A program made the translations under genes and the position numbers. 64,000 nucleotides of DNA, taken from contig DJUX01000038.1 in the NCBI GenBank assembly GCA_002440665.1, positions 1 through 64,000 of the forward strand. The letters are read 5' to 3'. The notes beneath the pieces are model-generated. The model saw only the letters and a program-made list of their open reading frames with translations. It did not search any database and was not told the DNA's origin. How positions within the stretch are numbered: position 1 is the stretch's first letter; each line of letters opens with the position of its first letter. This document shows positions 30,330 through 40,098 of the stretch, one piece after another. The DNA is from Dechloromonas sp. UBA6271 (GTDB lineage Bacteria > Pseudomonadota > Gammaproteobacteria > Burkholderiales > Rhodocyclaceae).

Positions 30330-30768
30330 CTTTCTTGGCGCAGATCAGGCGCGCTTCGGCCGCCAGTTCGCCATCGACACGCGCTTCGGCCTTGAGCTTG
30401 AGCACGTTGCGCATCCAGCGCTCGATTTCGACATGCAGGTGTAGCTGGTCGCCGGGCATCACCTGGCGCTTAAAGCGCGCATCGTCGATGCCGGCGAACA
30501 TGAAGAGCGAGCCCGGCGTCGGCTTTTCGCCAGCCGTCTTGAACGCCAGGATGCCCGCCGCCTGGGCCAGCGCTTCCATGATCAGCACGCCGGGCATCAC
30601 CGGATGGTGCGGGAAGTGGCCGGTGAAATGCGGCTCGTTGAAGCTGACGTTCTTGTAGGCATGGATGCGCTTGCCGAGTTCCATCGACACCACCCGGTCC
30701 ACCAGCAGGAAGGGGTAGCGGTGCGGCAGGTGTTCCATAATTTCCTTGATTTCCATTGAATCAATCAT
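30322..30768 (-). CDS. fabZ: 3-hydroxyacyl-ACP dehydratase
   Basis: Dehydrates 3-hydroxyacyl-ACP in fatty acid elongation and competes with LpxA/LpxD for the hydroxyacyl substrate. The hot-dog fold active site FTGHFPHHPVMPGVLIMEAL holds the catalytic His and Glu. Three starts are possible: GTG 30774, ATG 30768 and ATG 30756. 30768 is chosen because AGAGATGAG precedes it and it overlaps the lpxD stop. The product has 148 residues, a normal length. Confidence 0.94.
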   Translation of the reverse strand: MIDSMEIKEIMEHLPHRYPFLLVDRVVSMELGKRIHAYKNVSFNEPHFTGHFPHHPVMPGVLIMEALAQAAGILAFKTAGEKPTPGSLFMFAGIDDARFKRQVMPGDQLHLHVEIERWMRNVLKLKAEARVDGELAAEARLICAKKDV

Positions 30769-31804
30769 TTGCACTCATCTCTTTCAGTTTTTTCTCAAGT
30801 TCGGAAACCCGCTCGGCGAGGTGCGAGAGGCGGCGGATATGAGCCGCATTGCGTACCCATTCGTCGTGCTTATCGATCGGGAAGACACTGGTGTACAACC
30901 CGGGCTGGGTGATGTTCTTCATCACCAGCGAACCGCCGGAGATCGTCGTTCCCGGCGCCAGCGTCACGTGGCCGGAAATCATGCCGGCGCCACCGACGAT
31001 GCAATGTTCGCCCAGGGTCACGCTACCGGCGATCCCGGTGCACCCGGCGAGGACGCTATAGGCGCCGATGTTGCAGTTGTGGGCGACCTGCACCAGATTG
31101 TCGATTTTGCAGCCATTACCGATCACGGTGTCGTCGAGCGCGCCGCGGTCGACCGTCGTATTGGCACCGATTTCAACGTCGTCGCCGATGACCACGCCGC
31201 CGATCTGCGGGATCTTGATCCAGTCCTTGCCCTCCGGCGCAAAACCGAAGCCGTCGGCACCAATTACTACGCCCGAATGAAGGATGGCGCGCTGGCCGAT
31301 TCGGCACTCGGGGTAAATCGTGACCTGCGGATACAGGATGCTGCCGTCACCGATGCTGACGTCGTCGCCGATCACGCAACCTGCATGAATCACGACCCCT
31401 TCACCCAGCTTGACTCCCTTGCCGATGCTCACCTGCGGACCAATGGCTACGCTTGTCGGCAGAGGCGAATCGACGACCGCCGAGGGATGGACGCCGCTGA
31501 AGCCGACGCGGACCGGGTTGAGCAGGTTGGCGACGCGGGCGTAGTAGGCATACGGATTGGCCGTGACAATGCGCGGCCCGGCAAACTCATCGGCAAATGG
31601 CGGCGCCAGGATGACTGCTGCCGCCTGCGTGGTCTGCAACTGACTCTTGTATTTGCGGTTGGCCAGAAAGGCGATATCCCCGGCGCCAGCGGAAGCCAGC
31701 GTCGCCACCCGTTGGATCGGCGTTTGCCCGTCTCCAAGCACATCGCCGCCCAATTGGGCGGCGATGTCGGAAAGGGTCAGCATGAATTCGTCTTGCCGAA
31801 CCAT
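30761..31804 (-). CDS. lpxD: UDP-3-O-(3-hydroxyacyl)glucosamine N-acyltransferase
   Basis: Third step of lipid A synthesis. The 347-residue protein has an N-terminal uridine-binding domain (LSDIAAQLGGDVLGDG) and a long hexapeptide left-handed helix (VAIGPQVSIGKGVKLGEGVV onward) with the catalytic His region LVQVAHNCNIGAYSVLAG, then a C-terminal helix LSHLAERVSELEKKLKEM. GTT-type start ambiguity is limited: ATG 31804 couples with the ompH stop (TAATG), while ATG 31783 is an alternative. Confidence 0.95.
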   Translation of the reverse strand: MVRQDEFMLTLSDIAAQLGGDVLGDGQTPIQRVATLASAGAGDIAFLANRKYKSQLQTTQAAAVILAPPFADEFAGPRIVTANPYAYYARVANLLNPVRVGFSGVHPSAVVDSPLPTSVAIGPQVSIGKGVKLGEGVVIHAGCVIGDDVSIGDGSILYPQVTIYPECRIGQRAILHSGVVIGADGFGFAPEGKDWIKIPQIGGVVIGDDVEIGANTTVDRGALDDTVIGNGCKIDNLVQVAHNCNIGAYSVLAGCTGIAGSVTLGEHCIVGGAGMISGHVTLAPGTTISGGSLVMKNITQPGLYTSVFPIDKHDEWVRNAAHIRRLSHLAERVSELEKKLKEMSAND

Positions 31805-32310
31805 TATTTGGCTTCGGCCAGCGCCTTGATCACGCGATCGGTGATATCGAGCTTCGGACTGACCCAGACGACGTCCTGGAGAATCAGATCGTACTTGTCG
31901 GCCTCGGCAATCTGCTTGATCGCCTTGTTGGCCTTCTCGATCACTGCGGCGTTTTCCTCGTTCTGACGCAGGTTCAGATCCTCGCGGAACTCGCGCTGGC
32001 GACGCTGGAATTCACGCGACAGTTCGCCGAATTCCTTTTCCTTGGCGCGACGCTCGGTTTCCGCCATGGTCACCGAATTCTTTTCCAGGTTTTCCTGCAG
32101 CCCCTGCAGTTGCTTGGCCATTTTCTGCAGTTCCTGGTCGCGCTTGGCAAACTCCCCCTCCAGCTTCTTCCCTGCCTTCTGGGCCGCCGGCGCATCGCGG
32201 AAAATGCGCTGCGTATTGACGTAGCCAACCTTCAGTTCAGCCGCAGCTTCACCCGCAAAAAACAGAACAGACATCAACGATGCCAGAACAAGCGATTTAG
32301 CTTTCAACAT
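31804..32310 (-). CDS. skp: OmpH/Skp-family periplasmic chaperone
   Basis: Holds unfolded outer-membrane proteins in the periplasm on the way to BamA. The 168-residue precursor has a signal peptide (LVLASLMSVLFFAGEAAAEL), a beta core starting KVGYVNTQRIFRDAPAA and long coiled-coil tentacle helices rich in Glu, Arg, Lys and Gln (residues about 45-130). It lies 12 bp after bamA, as is typical. Confidence 0.93.
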   Translation of the reverse strand: MLKAKSLVLASLMSVLFFAGEAAAELKVGYVNTQRIFRDAPAAQKAGKKLEGEFAKRDQELQKMAKQLQGLQENLEKNSVTMAETERRAKEKEFGELSREFQRRQREFREDLNLRQNEENAAVIEKANKAIKQIAEADKYDLILQDVVWVSPKLDITDRVIKALAEAK

Positions 32311-32322
32311 GACACTCCTGAA

Positions 32323-34620
32323 TCAAAAAGTTGTACCCAACTGGAACTGGAAGGCTTCGGTCTTGTCCGTATCCTGCTTGTTGATTGGATAACCGTAGCT
32401 GACCTTGAGCGGGCCGACCGGTGAAATCCAGGCTGCGGACAAGCCGGCAGAATAGCGCAAGCTGTCGTCGACACCGGGCACGCCTGCCGAAGTTCCACCG
32501 CTGGCCCACACCTGACCAATATCGAAGAACACGCCGAGCCTGACGGACTTTTCCATGCCCGGCAACGCCCACAGCAATTCTGTCTGCCCGACGAAACGCT
32601 CGTTGCCGCCGATGGTATTGCCGTAGATGTCCTGCGGCCCCAGGCTACCCGCCTTGTAGCCACGAACGGTATTGACGCCGCCGGCATAGAAGTTCTTGTA
32701 GAACGGCAAAGCCTTGGTGTCGCCATAGCTGTCACCGTAGCCCACTTCGCCGTTCAACATCAGCGTAAAGCTCCGCGACAGCGCGAAGTAACGCTGCAAC
32801 TGATACGAAGCCTTGTAAAAGGTCAGGTCACCGCCCGGAATGGCAACTTCCAGCGCCGCCTTCTGATACCAGCCGGTCGTCGGGAACAGGTAACTGTCCT
32901 TGCCGTCACTGATCCAGTTTGCCGTCAGGGGAATGGTCAGGTTGGTTTCGCCGTTGTCGGCAACGAACTGCTTGATCGAGGTCGAACTGTTATCGAAGGT
33001 TGAAATGCTCGTCTGGTCGACCCCCATGCCGAAACTCAGCGACTGCTTTTCACCGATCGGGAAGCCGAAACGCACGGCGGCGCCGTTGGACGACGACTTG
33101 TATGGCGTCACCGTCGTCGCAGAGGTGGAAGTGGTATCCACGTTACGGTGATAGATGTCGAAGCCCTGGCTGATGCCATCGACCGTGAAATACGGATTGG
33201 TATAAGAGAACGAGGCAACCTGGTTGATCTTGCCGGTATTGAGCGCGATCGTGACGTTGTTGCCGCTGCCGAGGAAGTTGTTCTGCGAAATCGAGCCCGA
33301 AAGCACGATCCCTTCCGTACTGGAGAAGCCGGCCCCGAGCATCAGGTTGCCGGTCGGCTTTTCCTTCACTGTGAGATTCACGTCCAGTTGATCGGCGGTA
33401 CCCGGTACGGCAGGCGTCTCGATCGTGGTTTCGGAGAAATAGCCGAGGCGGTCGAGGCGCTGCTTGGAAGCGGTCACGCGTTCGCCATCGTACCAGCCGC
33501 CCTCCATCTGGCGCAGTTCGCGGCGAATGACCTCGTCCCGCGTCCGCGTGTTGCCCGTAACATTGATCCGCCGGACATAAACCCGCTTGCCCGGGTCGAC
33601 GAAGATGGTGAAGGCGACTTGGCGCTTTTCCTTGTCGATTTCCGGGGCGGCATTGACATTGCTGAAGGCATAACCCTCTTTGCCCAGGCGGTCGCTGATG
33701 GCCTTGTTCGATTCGTTGAGCTTCTCACGCGAGAAAACATCGCCTGGTTTGATGACCACCAGCTTGGCCAGTTCTTCTTCGCTGATCGTGAAATCGCCGG
33801 CCAGTTTGACCGATGAAACCTGATAGCGCGCGCCCTCATTCACGTTGATGGTGATGTACACATCACGTTTGTCAGGTGAAATCGAGACCTGAGTGGAGTC
33901 GACTGCAAACTCCAGGAAGCCGCGGTTCATGTAGAACGACTTCAGCTTTTCGAGGTCGGCTGACAGTTTTTGCCGAGAATACTGATCGTTCTTCGTATAC
34001 CAGGTGATCCAACCCGGCGTGGTCAGTTCGAACTGGCTGAGCAGATCCTTTTCGGAGAATTCCTTGGCACCGACGATGTTGATCTGCTTGATCTTGGCCG
34101 AGGCGCCTTCTTCGATATTGAAGTTGATGCCGACCCGGTTGCGCTCCAGCGGCGTGATCGTCGTCGTGATCGTCACCCCGTACTTGCCCTTAGTCAGGTA
34201 CTGGCGTTTGAGTTCCTGTTCCGCCTTTTCCAGCTGCGCACGGTCGAAAATACGCCCCTCGGCAATGCCGGTTTCCTTGAGCGCCTTGATGATGACGTCC
34301 TTGTCAAACTCCTTGAGGCCGACGAAATCGATCTGCGCGATGGCCGGGCGCTCCTGCACGACGACGACCATGACGCCACTCTCGATCTCGATCCGTACAT
34401 CCCGGAAAAAGCCCGTGGCAAACAGCGTCTTGATCGCCTGAGCGGCTTTTTCGTCGGTCAGTGTCTCACCGACCTTGACCGGGAGGTAGCCGAAGACCGT
34501 GCCGGCCTCGGTACGCTGGATACCCTCGACGCGGATATCCTTCACGACAAAAGGTTCGAAAGCCAGCGCGGGTAGCGTGAAAAGTCCGGCGACGAGAACG
34601 GAGAGCAGGGATTTCTTCAT
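32323..34620 (-). CDS. bamA: Outer membrane protein assembly factor BamA
   Basis: Core of the BAM complex that inserts beta-barrel proteins into the outer membrane. The 765-residue precursor has a signal peptide (LVAGLFTLPALAF), five POTRA domains (about 22-420) and a C-terminal barrel with the conserved loop-6 VRGY motif (NTVRGYKAGSLGP). The C-terminus ends QFQLGTTF with the aromatic terminal residue needed for assembly. It lies between rseP and skp. Confidence 0.96.
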   Translation of the reverse strand: MKKSLLSVLVAGLFTLPALAFEPFVVKDIRVEGIQRTEAGTVFGYLPVKVGETLTDEKAAQAIKTLFATGFFRDVRIEIESGVMVVVVQERPAIAQIDFVGLKEFDKDVIIKALKETGIAEGRIFDRAQLEKAEQELKRQYLTKGKYGVTITTTITPLERNRVGINFNIEEGASAKIKQINIVGAKEFSEKDLLSQFELTTPGWITWYTKNDQYSRQKLSADLEKLKSFYMNRGFLEFAVDSTQVSISPDKRDVYITINVNEGARYQVSSVKLAGDFTISEEELAKLVVIKPGDVFSREKLNESNKAISDRLGKEGYAFSNVNAAPEIDKEKRQVAFTIFVDPGKRVYVRRINVTGNTRTRDEVIRRELRQMEGGWYDGERVTASKQRLDRLGYFSETTIETPAVPGTADQLDVNLTVKEKPTGNLMLGAGFSSTEGIVLSGSISQNNFLGSGNNVTIALNTGKINQVASFSYTNPYFTVDGISQGFDIYHRNVDTTSTSATTVTPYKSSSNGAAVRFGFPIGEKQSLSFGMGVDQTSISTFDNSSTSIKQFVADNGETNLTIPLTANWISDGKDSYLFPTTGWYQKAALEVAIPGGDLTFYKASYQLQRYFALSRSFTLMLNGEVGYGDSYGDTKALPFYKNFYAGGVNTVRGYKAGSLGPQDIYGNTIGGNERFVGQTELLWALPGMEKSVRLGVFFDIGQVWASGGTSAGVPGVDDSLRYSAGLSAAWISPVGPLKVSYGYPINKQDTDKTEAFQFQLGTTF

Positions 34621-34623
34621 TTA

Positions 34624-35991
34624 TCAGCCGGAAAACAGGCGGTTCATGTCGTTAAAAAAGGCGAAAGCCATCAGGACGAAAAGTATGGAGAGTCCAACTT
34701 GCTGGCCGATCTCCATGGCACGCTCGGAGAGCGGCCGACGCCTGACGACTTCTATCATATAATACATCAAATGCCCCCCGTCCAGAACCGGGATTGGGAG
34801 CAGATTGAGCACGCCCAGACTGATGCTGACGAGTGCCATGAACTTCAGGTAATAATCAAGACCCAGGCGTGCCGACTGGCCCGCATAGTCGGCAATCGTC
34901 ACCGGCCCCGACAGATTGCGCCACGAAACCTCGCCCGTCACCATCTTGCCCAGCATCACCAGACTGAACACCGACTTGTCCCAGGTTTCAGTCAGTGCCT
35001 TGCCACCCGCTTCGAAGAAACCATAGCGCACGAAAACTCTGACCTCCCGGCTGGACTCACGGGTCTCGGCGACCGCAACGCCGATCCGGCCAATCCGTTT
35101 GCCGCGTTCGGAAATCGCCTCTGGAACGACGTCGACCGCAACAGTCCGTCCGTCGCGTGACAATTCGATGCGCAGCGAACGTTCGGCGGCATCGCGTACC
35201 AGCAGCACAAAATCGTGCCAGGTGGCGACCGCAGCACCATCGACCGAGAGAATTTCGTCACCACTGCGCAGCCCGGCGCTTTCCCCGGGGCTGCCCGCCA
35301 TCACCTTGCCGACAACCGGCGGCAGGTTCGGGCGGAAAAATTTTATCCCAAGGCGCTCCAGTGCATCGCCTTCCCATCCCTGTTCACCTGCTGCCTGAAG
35401 CGGAAGGCGGCGAAATGCCACCTCGCGCTGCTCGTTGATCACCTCGAGGTCGACAACCTTCTGATCTACCGCCTTGTGCAGCAGCATCCAGCGCAAATCG
35501 TTCCAGGTCGCCACCGGCTGTCCGTCCACCGCCCGCACCTGTTCGCCATTGACCACGCCCGCGCTGGCGGCCGGCGACGCAACCGGCGGCGTGCCGAGAA
35601 TCGGCAGCAACTCATTGCTGCCATACATGAACACCACCCAGTAAAGCACGATGGCCAGCACAAAATTGGCGGCCGGCCCAGCGGCAACGATCAGGCTGCG
35701 CTTGCCCACCGATTGGCGATTGAAGGCCCGGTGACGCTCTTCCGGCGCAACCTCCCCTTCGCGCTCGTCCAGCATCTTGACATAGCCACCGAGCGGGAAA
35801 ATGCTGATCGCCCATTCGGTGCCGTCCTTGCCGAAGCGGCGCTGCCAGAGCGTCCGGCCAAAGCCGAGCGAAAAGCGCAGGACACGCACGCCACAGTAAC
35901 GTGCCGCCAGATAGTGTCCGAACTCGTGCACCGCGATGAGCACGCCGAGAACGACAACGAAGGCCAGCAGATAGAACGGAAGATCGCTCAC
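34624..35991 (-). CDS. rseP: Site-2 zinc protease RseP
   Basis: Inner-membrane intramembrane protease that cleaves anti-sigma factors (RseA type) in the envelope stress response and clears signal peptides. The 455-residue protein has HEFGH (22-26) in the first membrane helix, two PDZ domains (about 125-200 and 215-290) and the third metal-ligand motif NLLPIPVLDGGHLMYY near the C-terminus. It starts with GTG at 35991, overlapping the dxr stop (GTGA). Confidence 0.95.
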   Translation of the reverse strand: MSDLPFYLLAFVVVLGVLIAVHEFGHYLAARYCGVRVLRFSLGFGRTLWQRRFGKDGTEWAISIFPLGGYVKMLDEREGEVAPEERHRAFNRQSVGKRSLIVAAGPAANFVLAIVLYWVVFMYGSNELLPILGTPPVASPAASAGVVNGEQVRAVDGQPVATWNDLRWMLLHKAVDQKVVDLEVINEQREVAFRRLPLQAAGEQGWEGDALERLGIKFFRPNLPPVVGKVMAGSPGESAGLRSGDEILSVDGAAVATWHDFVLLVRDAAERSLRIELSRDGRTVAVDVVPEAISERGKRIGRIGVAVAETRESSREVRVFVRYGFFEAGGKALTETWDKSVFSLVMLGKMVTGEVSWRNLSGPVTIADYAGQSARLGLDYYLKFMALVSISLGVLNLLPIPVLDGGHLMYYMIEVVRRRPLSERAMEIGQQVGLSILFVLMAFAFFNDMNRLFSG

Positions 35992-37178
35992 GCGGCGCAG
36001 GTTTCGTCGATGAAACGGGAGGCGATACGGCGCGCCTCGCTATCGGCGGCAAGCACGTCGGCGAGACTGCCCTCGGGGCCTGAAGGCATGGCCTTCAAGG
36101 TCGCTTCGATCAGGCGCGGGATGCCGAGGAAGGGCAATTGGCGGTCAAGAAACGCTGCGACGGCCACTTCGTTCGCCGCATTGAGCACGGCCGGCGCGGT
36201 GCCGCCTGCGCGCAACGCCTCATAAGCCAGTTGCAGACAGGGAAAGCGGGCGAAATCGGGGGCCTCGAAATCGAGCCGGGCAATCTGGAAGAGGTCAAGG
36301 GATGGCACACCGGCATCGATCCGCTCGGGATATGCCAGCGCGTAGGCAATCGGCGTCCGCATGTCGGGATTGCCAAGCTGCGCCAGCACTGAACCATCGG
36401 TGTATTCCACCAGCGAATGAATCACGCTCTGCGGATGAACGACAACCTGAATCTGTTCCGGTGGGCAGGCAAAGAGCCAGTGCGCCTCGATAACCTCCAG
36501 GCCCTTGTTCATCATCGACGCCGAATCGACCGAAATCTTGCGCCCCATCACCCAGTTCGGATGCGCGCAGGCCGCTTCCGGCGTGACATCGGCCAAGGCG
36601 GCGAGCGGCGTGTTGCGGAACGGGCCGCCAGATGCCGTCAGCAATATCCGGCGCACGCCACATTCTGATAACCCACGTGAGAAATCGGATGGAAGCGATT
36701 GAAATATTGCATTATGTTCACTATCAACCGGTAGCAGAACCGCACCATGCTCGCGCACCGCATGCATGAAAAGCTCGCCGGCCATGACCAGCACTTCCTT
36801 GTTGGCCAGAAGAATTTTCTTGCCGGCCCGCGCCGCGGCAAGCGTCGGCTCCAGGCCCGCTGCACCGACGATAGCTGCCATCACGGAATCGACATCGGCG
36901 TGGCTGGCCATGGCGACCAGCGCCTCGACGCCATGCAGTACCGAGGTCGCCAAACCGGCATTCCGGCAGAGCAAAGCCAATTCATCGGCCAGTGACGCAT
37001 CGCGCACGACAGCGAATTCCGGCGCGAACTCCCGGCACTGCTCGAAAAGCTTGTCGACCTGACTGTGGGCGCACAGCGCAAAAGCCCTGTAACGGTCGGG
37101 ATGGCGACGAATCACGTCGAGCGTATTGACCCCGATCGAACCTGTAGCGCCAAGAACCGTTATGTTCTGGCGCTTCAC
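35988..37178 (-). CDS. dxr: 1-deoxy-D-xylulose 5-phosphate reductoisomerase
   Basis: Second step of the MEP isoprenoid pathway, making 2-C-methylerythritol 4-phosphate with NADPH. The 396-residue protein begins KRQNITVLGATGSIGVNTLD (nucleotide-binding Rossmann motif), with LLPVDSEHNAIFQSLP and the substrate-binding GRKISVDSASMMNKGLEVIE region intact. It starts with GTG at 37178, overlapping the cdsA stop by GTGA. About 67 further upstream codons in frame are cdsA read out of frame. Confidence 0.95.
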   Translation of the reverse strand: MKRQNITVLGATGSIGVNTLDVIRRHPDRYRAFALCAHSQVDKLFEQCREFAPEFAVVRDASLADELALLCRNAGLATSVLHGVEALVAMASHADVDSVMAAIVGAAGLEPTLAAARAGKKILLANKEVLVMAGELFMHAVREHGAVLLPVDSEHNAIFQSLPSDFSRGLSECGVRRILLTASGGPFRNTPLAALADVTPEAACAHPNWVMGRKISVDSASMMNKGLEVIEAHWLFACPPEQIQVVVHPQSVIHSLVEYTDGSVLAQLGNPDMRTPIAYALAYPERIDAGVPSLDLFQIARLDFEAPDFARFPCLQLAYEALRAGGTAPAVLNAANEVAVAAFLDRQLPFLGIPRLIEATLKAMPSGPEGSLADVLAADSEARRIASRFIDETCAA

Positions 37179-38014
37179 CCCTGCCCCCGCAGCATAAGCA
37201 GCGACAAGAGTGCCACGACCGGCAACGTCGACGTCAGGCTGTCGATCCGGTCCAGTACGCCACCGTGACCGGGCAGCACGTTGCTGCTGTCCTTGATCCC
37301 GGCCTGGCGCTTGAGCATCGATTCGTAAAGATCGCCGATGATGCTGATCGCCGTGACTGCCAGCAGACAGAGCACCCACAGAGCCAAGGGGACTGGCTCA
37401 AACGAAAAAACGAAGCGCAGGACGAGTCCGTAGAGCACGACGCCGAGGCCGGCACCGATCGCCCCTTCCCAGGTTTTTCCCGGACTGATCGATGGCGCCA
37501 GCTTGTGCTTGCCGAAGGCTTTTCCGGAAAAATACGCGGCAATGTCCGCCATCCAGACCACCGCCAGAATTGCCAGCAGGATGCCGGGGCCGGGAATCCT
37601 GAGCTGAACCAGGGCCAGCCAGGTCGGGAAAAGCACCACCAAGCCAACGAGCACACCGGGAAGGCCATTCGGTAGCTGCCATTTCGCACGCAGCCAGAGC
37701 GGAACTGTCACACACCAGAAAAAGGCCGCCACGAAATAGACCGCAAGTACCCACGGTGCCGCCAATCCATCGCCGGAACCGATTCCCATTGCCACCGGGC
37801 CCAACAGCGAAACCGTCGAGCATAGCAGGGTCAGAGCGACCCCAAGCAAACGTCGAGCGCTCTCGCCCAGACCGAGCAGCCCCCCCCACTCCCATGCACC
37901 GATACCAATGAACACGGCGGCGAGTATGGCCCAGTAGGCTTGCGGCAGGAAGAAAAGACTGGGCAGGACCAGCGCCAGCAGAACCAGCGCGGTGATTATG
38001 CGGGTCTTAAGCAT
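37175..38014 (-). CDS. cdsA: Phosphatidate cytidylyltransferase
   Basis: Makes CDP-diacylglycerol, the precursor of all phospholipids, at the inner membrane. The 279-residue protein has about eight hydrophobic spans and the C-terminal CDS signature (from SIIGDLYESMLKRQAGIKDS to LPGHGGVLDRIDSL). It overlaps uppS by 8 bp and dxr by 4 bp. Confidence 0.95.
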   Translation of the reverse strand: MLKTRIITALVLLALVLPSLFFLPQAYWAILAAVFIGIGAWEWGGLLGLGESARRLLGVALTLLCSTVSLLGPVAMGIGSGDGLAAPWVLAVYFVAAFFWCVTVPLWLRAKWQLPNGLPGVLVGLVVLFPTWLALVQLRIPGPGILLAILAVVWMADIAAYFSGKAFGKHKLAPSISPGKTWEGAIGAGLGVVLYGLVLRFVFSFEPVPLALWVLCLLAVTAISIIGDLYESMLKRQAGIKDSSNVLPGHGGVLDRIDSLTSTLPVVALLSLLMLRGQG

Positions 38015-38768
38015 TGGCTTCGCCTACCAGTTGCTCGCTGGTCCGTCCAAAGCGCCGCTCGCGCTTCTGGTACGAAGCGATGGCCAAGTCGAACTTGCTG
38101 CGGTCGAATTCCGGCCACAAGGTTCCGGTGAAATAGAGTTCCGTATAGGCCAGCTGCCAGAGCAGGAAATTGCTGATCCGCTCTTCGCCGCCGGTCCGGA
38201 TAAAGAGATCGGGCTCCGGTGCGAAATGCATGGACAGGAAGGGCTCGAGGTCGGCCTCGCTCCATCCGGCGCGCTTTTCCGGCTGAGATTGCAGCATGGC
38301 GTTGACCGCCTGCATGATGTCCCAGCGTCCGCCATAGTTTGCGGCAATGGTCAGTTGCAGACGGGAATTCCCGGCGGTTCGTTTTTCAGCCGCGCGAATA
38401 AGTTCCTGCAAACGGGGCTCGAAATGCGAAAGATCACCAATGATGCGCAAGCGGACACCGTTCTGGTCCAGCTTATCGACTTCCTGCTCAAGCGCCCTGA
38501 CGAACAACTGCATCAGGAGGCTGACCTCCTCCTCGGGACGGCGCCAGTTCTCGGAGCTGAAGGCGAACAAGGTCAGGTATTCAATGCCGCGCTCAAGACA
38601 GGCACGCACCATCTTGCGCACGATCCCGACACCTTTGATATGACCGGAAAAGCGCGGCATCAAGCGCTTTTTCGCCCAGCGACCATTGCCGTCCATGATG
38701 ACGGCGACGTGCCTCGGCACGGCTGCTGCCGTGGGAACCTGTCGCGTCGAACTGGAAAAGAGCGCCAT
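38007..38768 (-). CDS. uppS: Undecaprenyl diphosphate synthase
   Basis: Cis-prenyltransferase making the C55 lipid carrier for peptidoglycan and O-antigen. The 253-residue product has the catalytic Asp motif VAVIMDGNGRWAKKR (Asp 26), FAFSSENWRRP, and the C-terminal PDLFIRTGGEERISNFLLWQ. It overlaps cdsA. Confidence 0.96.
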   Translation of the reverse strand: MALFSSSTRQVPTAAAVPRHVAVIMDGNGRWAKKRLMPRFSGHIKGVGIVRKMVRACLERGIEYLTLFAFSSENWRRPEEEVSLLMQLFVRALEQEVDKLDQNGVRLRIIGDLSHFEPRLQELIRAAEKRTAGNSRLQLTIAANYGGRWDIMQAVNAMLQSQPEKRAGWSEADLEPFLSMHFAPEPDLFIRTGGEERISNFLLWQLAYTELYFTGTLWPEFDRSKFDLAIASYQKRERRFGRTSEQLVGEANA

Positions 38769-38797
38769 TCAGCCGGAAATATCAGCCGGAACGCGCA

Positions 38798-39355
38798 CTA
38801 AACCTGCAGTAGCTCGGCCTCTTTCTGGGCGAGCATCTTGTCGACTTCGGAAATGTAACGGTCAGTCAGTTTCTGGACATCGTCCTGTGCCTTGCGCTCG
38901 TCATCCTCGGGAATGTCCCCTTTCTTCAGGGCATCCTTGAGATGGGTAATGGCATCACGACGCAGATTGCGAATCGCCACCTTGGCGCCTTCGCCTTCGT
39001 TCTTGACGACCTTGATCATTTCCTTGCGCCGCTCTTCGGTCAGCGCCGGCATCGGCACGCGGATCAGTTCGCCCTGCGAAGCCGGATTTAGACCGAGATC
39101 AGAATCGCGGATGGCTTTCTCGATCTTTTGCGCCATATTCTTTTCCCAGGGCTGGACACCGATGGTGCGGGCATCGACCAAGGTAATGTTGGCAACCTGA
39201 TTCACCGGCACCAGGGAGCCGTAATAATCCACCTGCACATGGTCCAGCAGGCCGGTATGGGCGCGACCGGTACGAACTTTCTGGAGGTCGCTCTTCAGCG
39301 CATCCAGAGTTTTCTGCATCTTGCCTTCGGCAGTTTTCTTGAGTTCCGGAATCAT
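38798..39355 (-). CDS. frr: Ribosome recycling factor
   Basis: Splits post-termination ribosomes together with EF-G. The 185-residue protein has the family sequence: LKSDLQKVRTGRAHTGLLDH near the N-terminus and the C-terminal helix DDVQKLTDRYISEVDKMLAQ. The start ATG 39355 has GGGAG six nucleotides upstream; an in-frame upstream ATG (39391) lacks homology. Confidence 0.96.
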   Translation of the reverse strand: MIPELKKTAEGKMQKTLDALKSDLQKVRTGRAHTGLLDHVQVDYYGSLVPVNQVANITLVDARTIGVQPWEKNMAQKIEKAIRDSDLGLNPASQGELIRVPMPALTEERRKEMIKVVKNEGEGAKVAIRNLRRDAITHLKDALKKGDIPEDDERKAQDDVQKLTDRYISEVDKMLAQKEAELLQV

Positions 39356-39365
39356 TTTTTCTCCC

Positions 39366-40082
39366 TCAGCAATAGACCAGCGTGCCTTCATCTTCGCCGC
39401 AGACCACGCGCTTCAGCGCACCGGCCTTGAAGATGGAAAACACGTTGATCGGCAATTTTTGGTCGCGGCACAGCGCGAATGCGGTGGCATCCATGACGGC
39501 AAGGTTCCTGGCAATCGCGTCGTTGAAGCTAATCTTGTCGAAGCGCGTTGCGGTCGGATCCTTCTTGGGGTCGGCAGAATAAATTCCGTCCACCTTGGTT
39601 GCCTTGAGCACGATTTCCGCACCGATTTCCGAGCCGCGCAACGCTGCAGCAGTATCGGTCGTGAAGAACGGGTTGCCTGTCCCGGCCCCGAAGATGACAA
39701 TCTTGCCTTCTTCCAGGTAGCGGATGGCCTTGCCGCGGATATATGGCTCGACCACCTGTTCGATATTCAGCGCCGACTGAACGCGCGCATTGAGGCCACC
39801 CTGGCGGAACGCATCCGAGAGCGCCATGGCGTTCATCACCGTCGCCAGCATGCCCATGTAATCCGCGGTGGCGCGATCCATCCCGGTGGCCGTACCGGCC
39901 ATACCGCGAAAGATGTTGCCACCACCGATCACGACGCCGATTTCCACACCCATATCGGCAACCGCCTTGATCTCTCCGACGATCCCCGCGATGGTCTGCG
40001 GGTTGATGCCATAGGCGTCATTGCCCATCAGGGCCTCGCCGGAAAGCTTGAGGAGGATGCGTTTGTACCTGGGCGCGGTCAT
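39366..40082 (-). CDS. pyrH: UMP kinase
   Basis: Phosphorylates UMP to UDP; hexameric amino-acid-kinase fold enzyme. The 238-residue protein has KRILLKLSGEALMG, VIGGGNIFRG, FGAGTGNPFFTTDTAAALR and the Asp-rich KVDGIYSADPKKDP. The start at 40082 has AAGGAA upstream; the frame extends into tsf but without homology. It sits between tsf and frr as usual. Confidence 0.96.
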   Translation of the reverse strand: MTAPRYKRILLKLSGEALMGNDAYGINPQTIAGIVGEIKAVADMGVEIGVVIGGGNIFRGMAGTATGMDRATADYMGMLATVMNAMALSDAFRQGGLNARVQSALNIEQVVEPYIRGKAIRYLEEGKIVIFGAGTGNPFFTTDTAAALRGSEIGAEIVLKATKVDGIYSADPKKDPTATRFDKISFNDAIARNLAVMDATAFALCRDQKLPINVFSIFKAGALKRVVCGEDEGTLVYC

Positions 40083-40098
40083 GGCGTTTCCTTGCAAA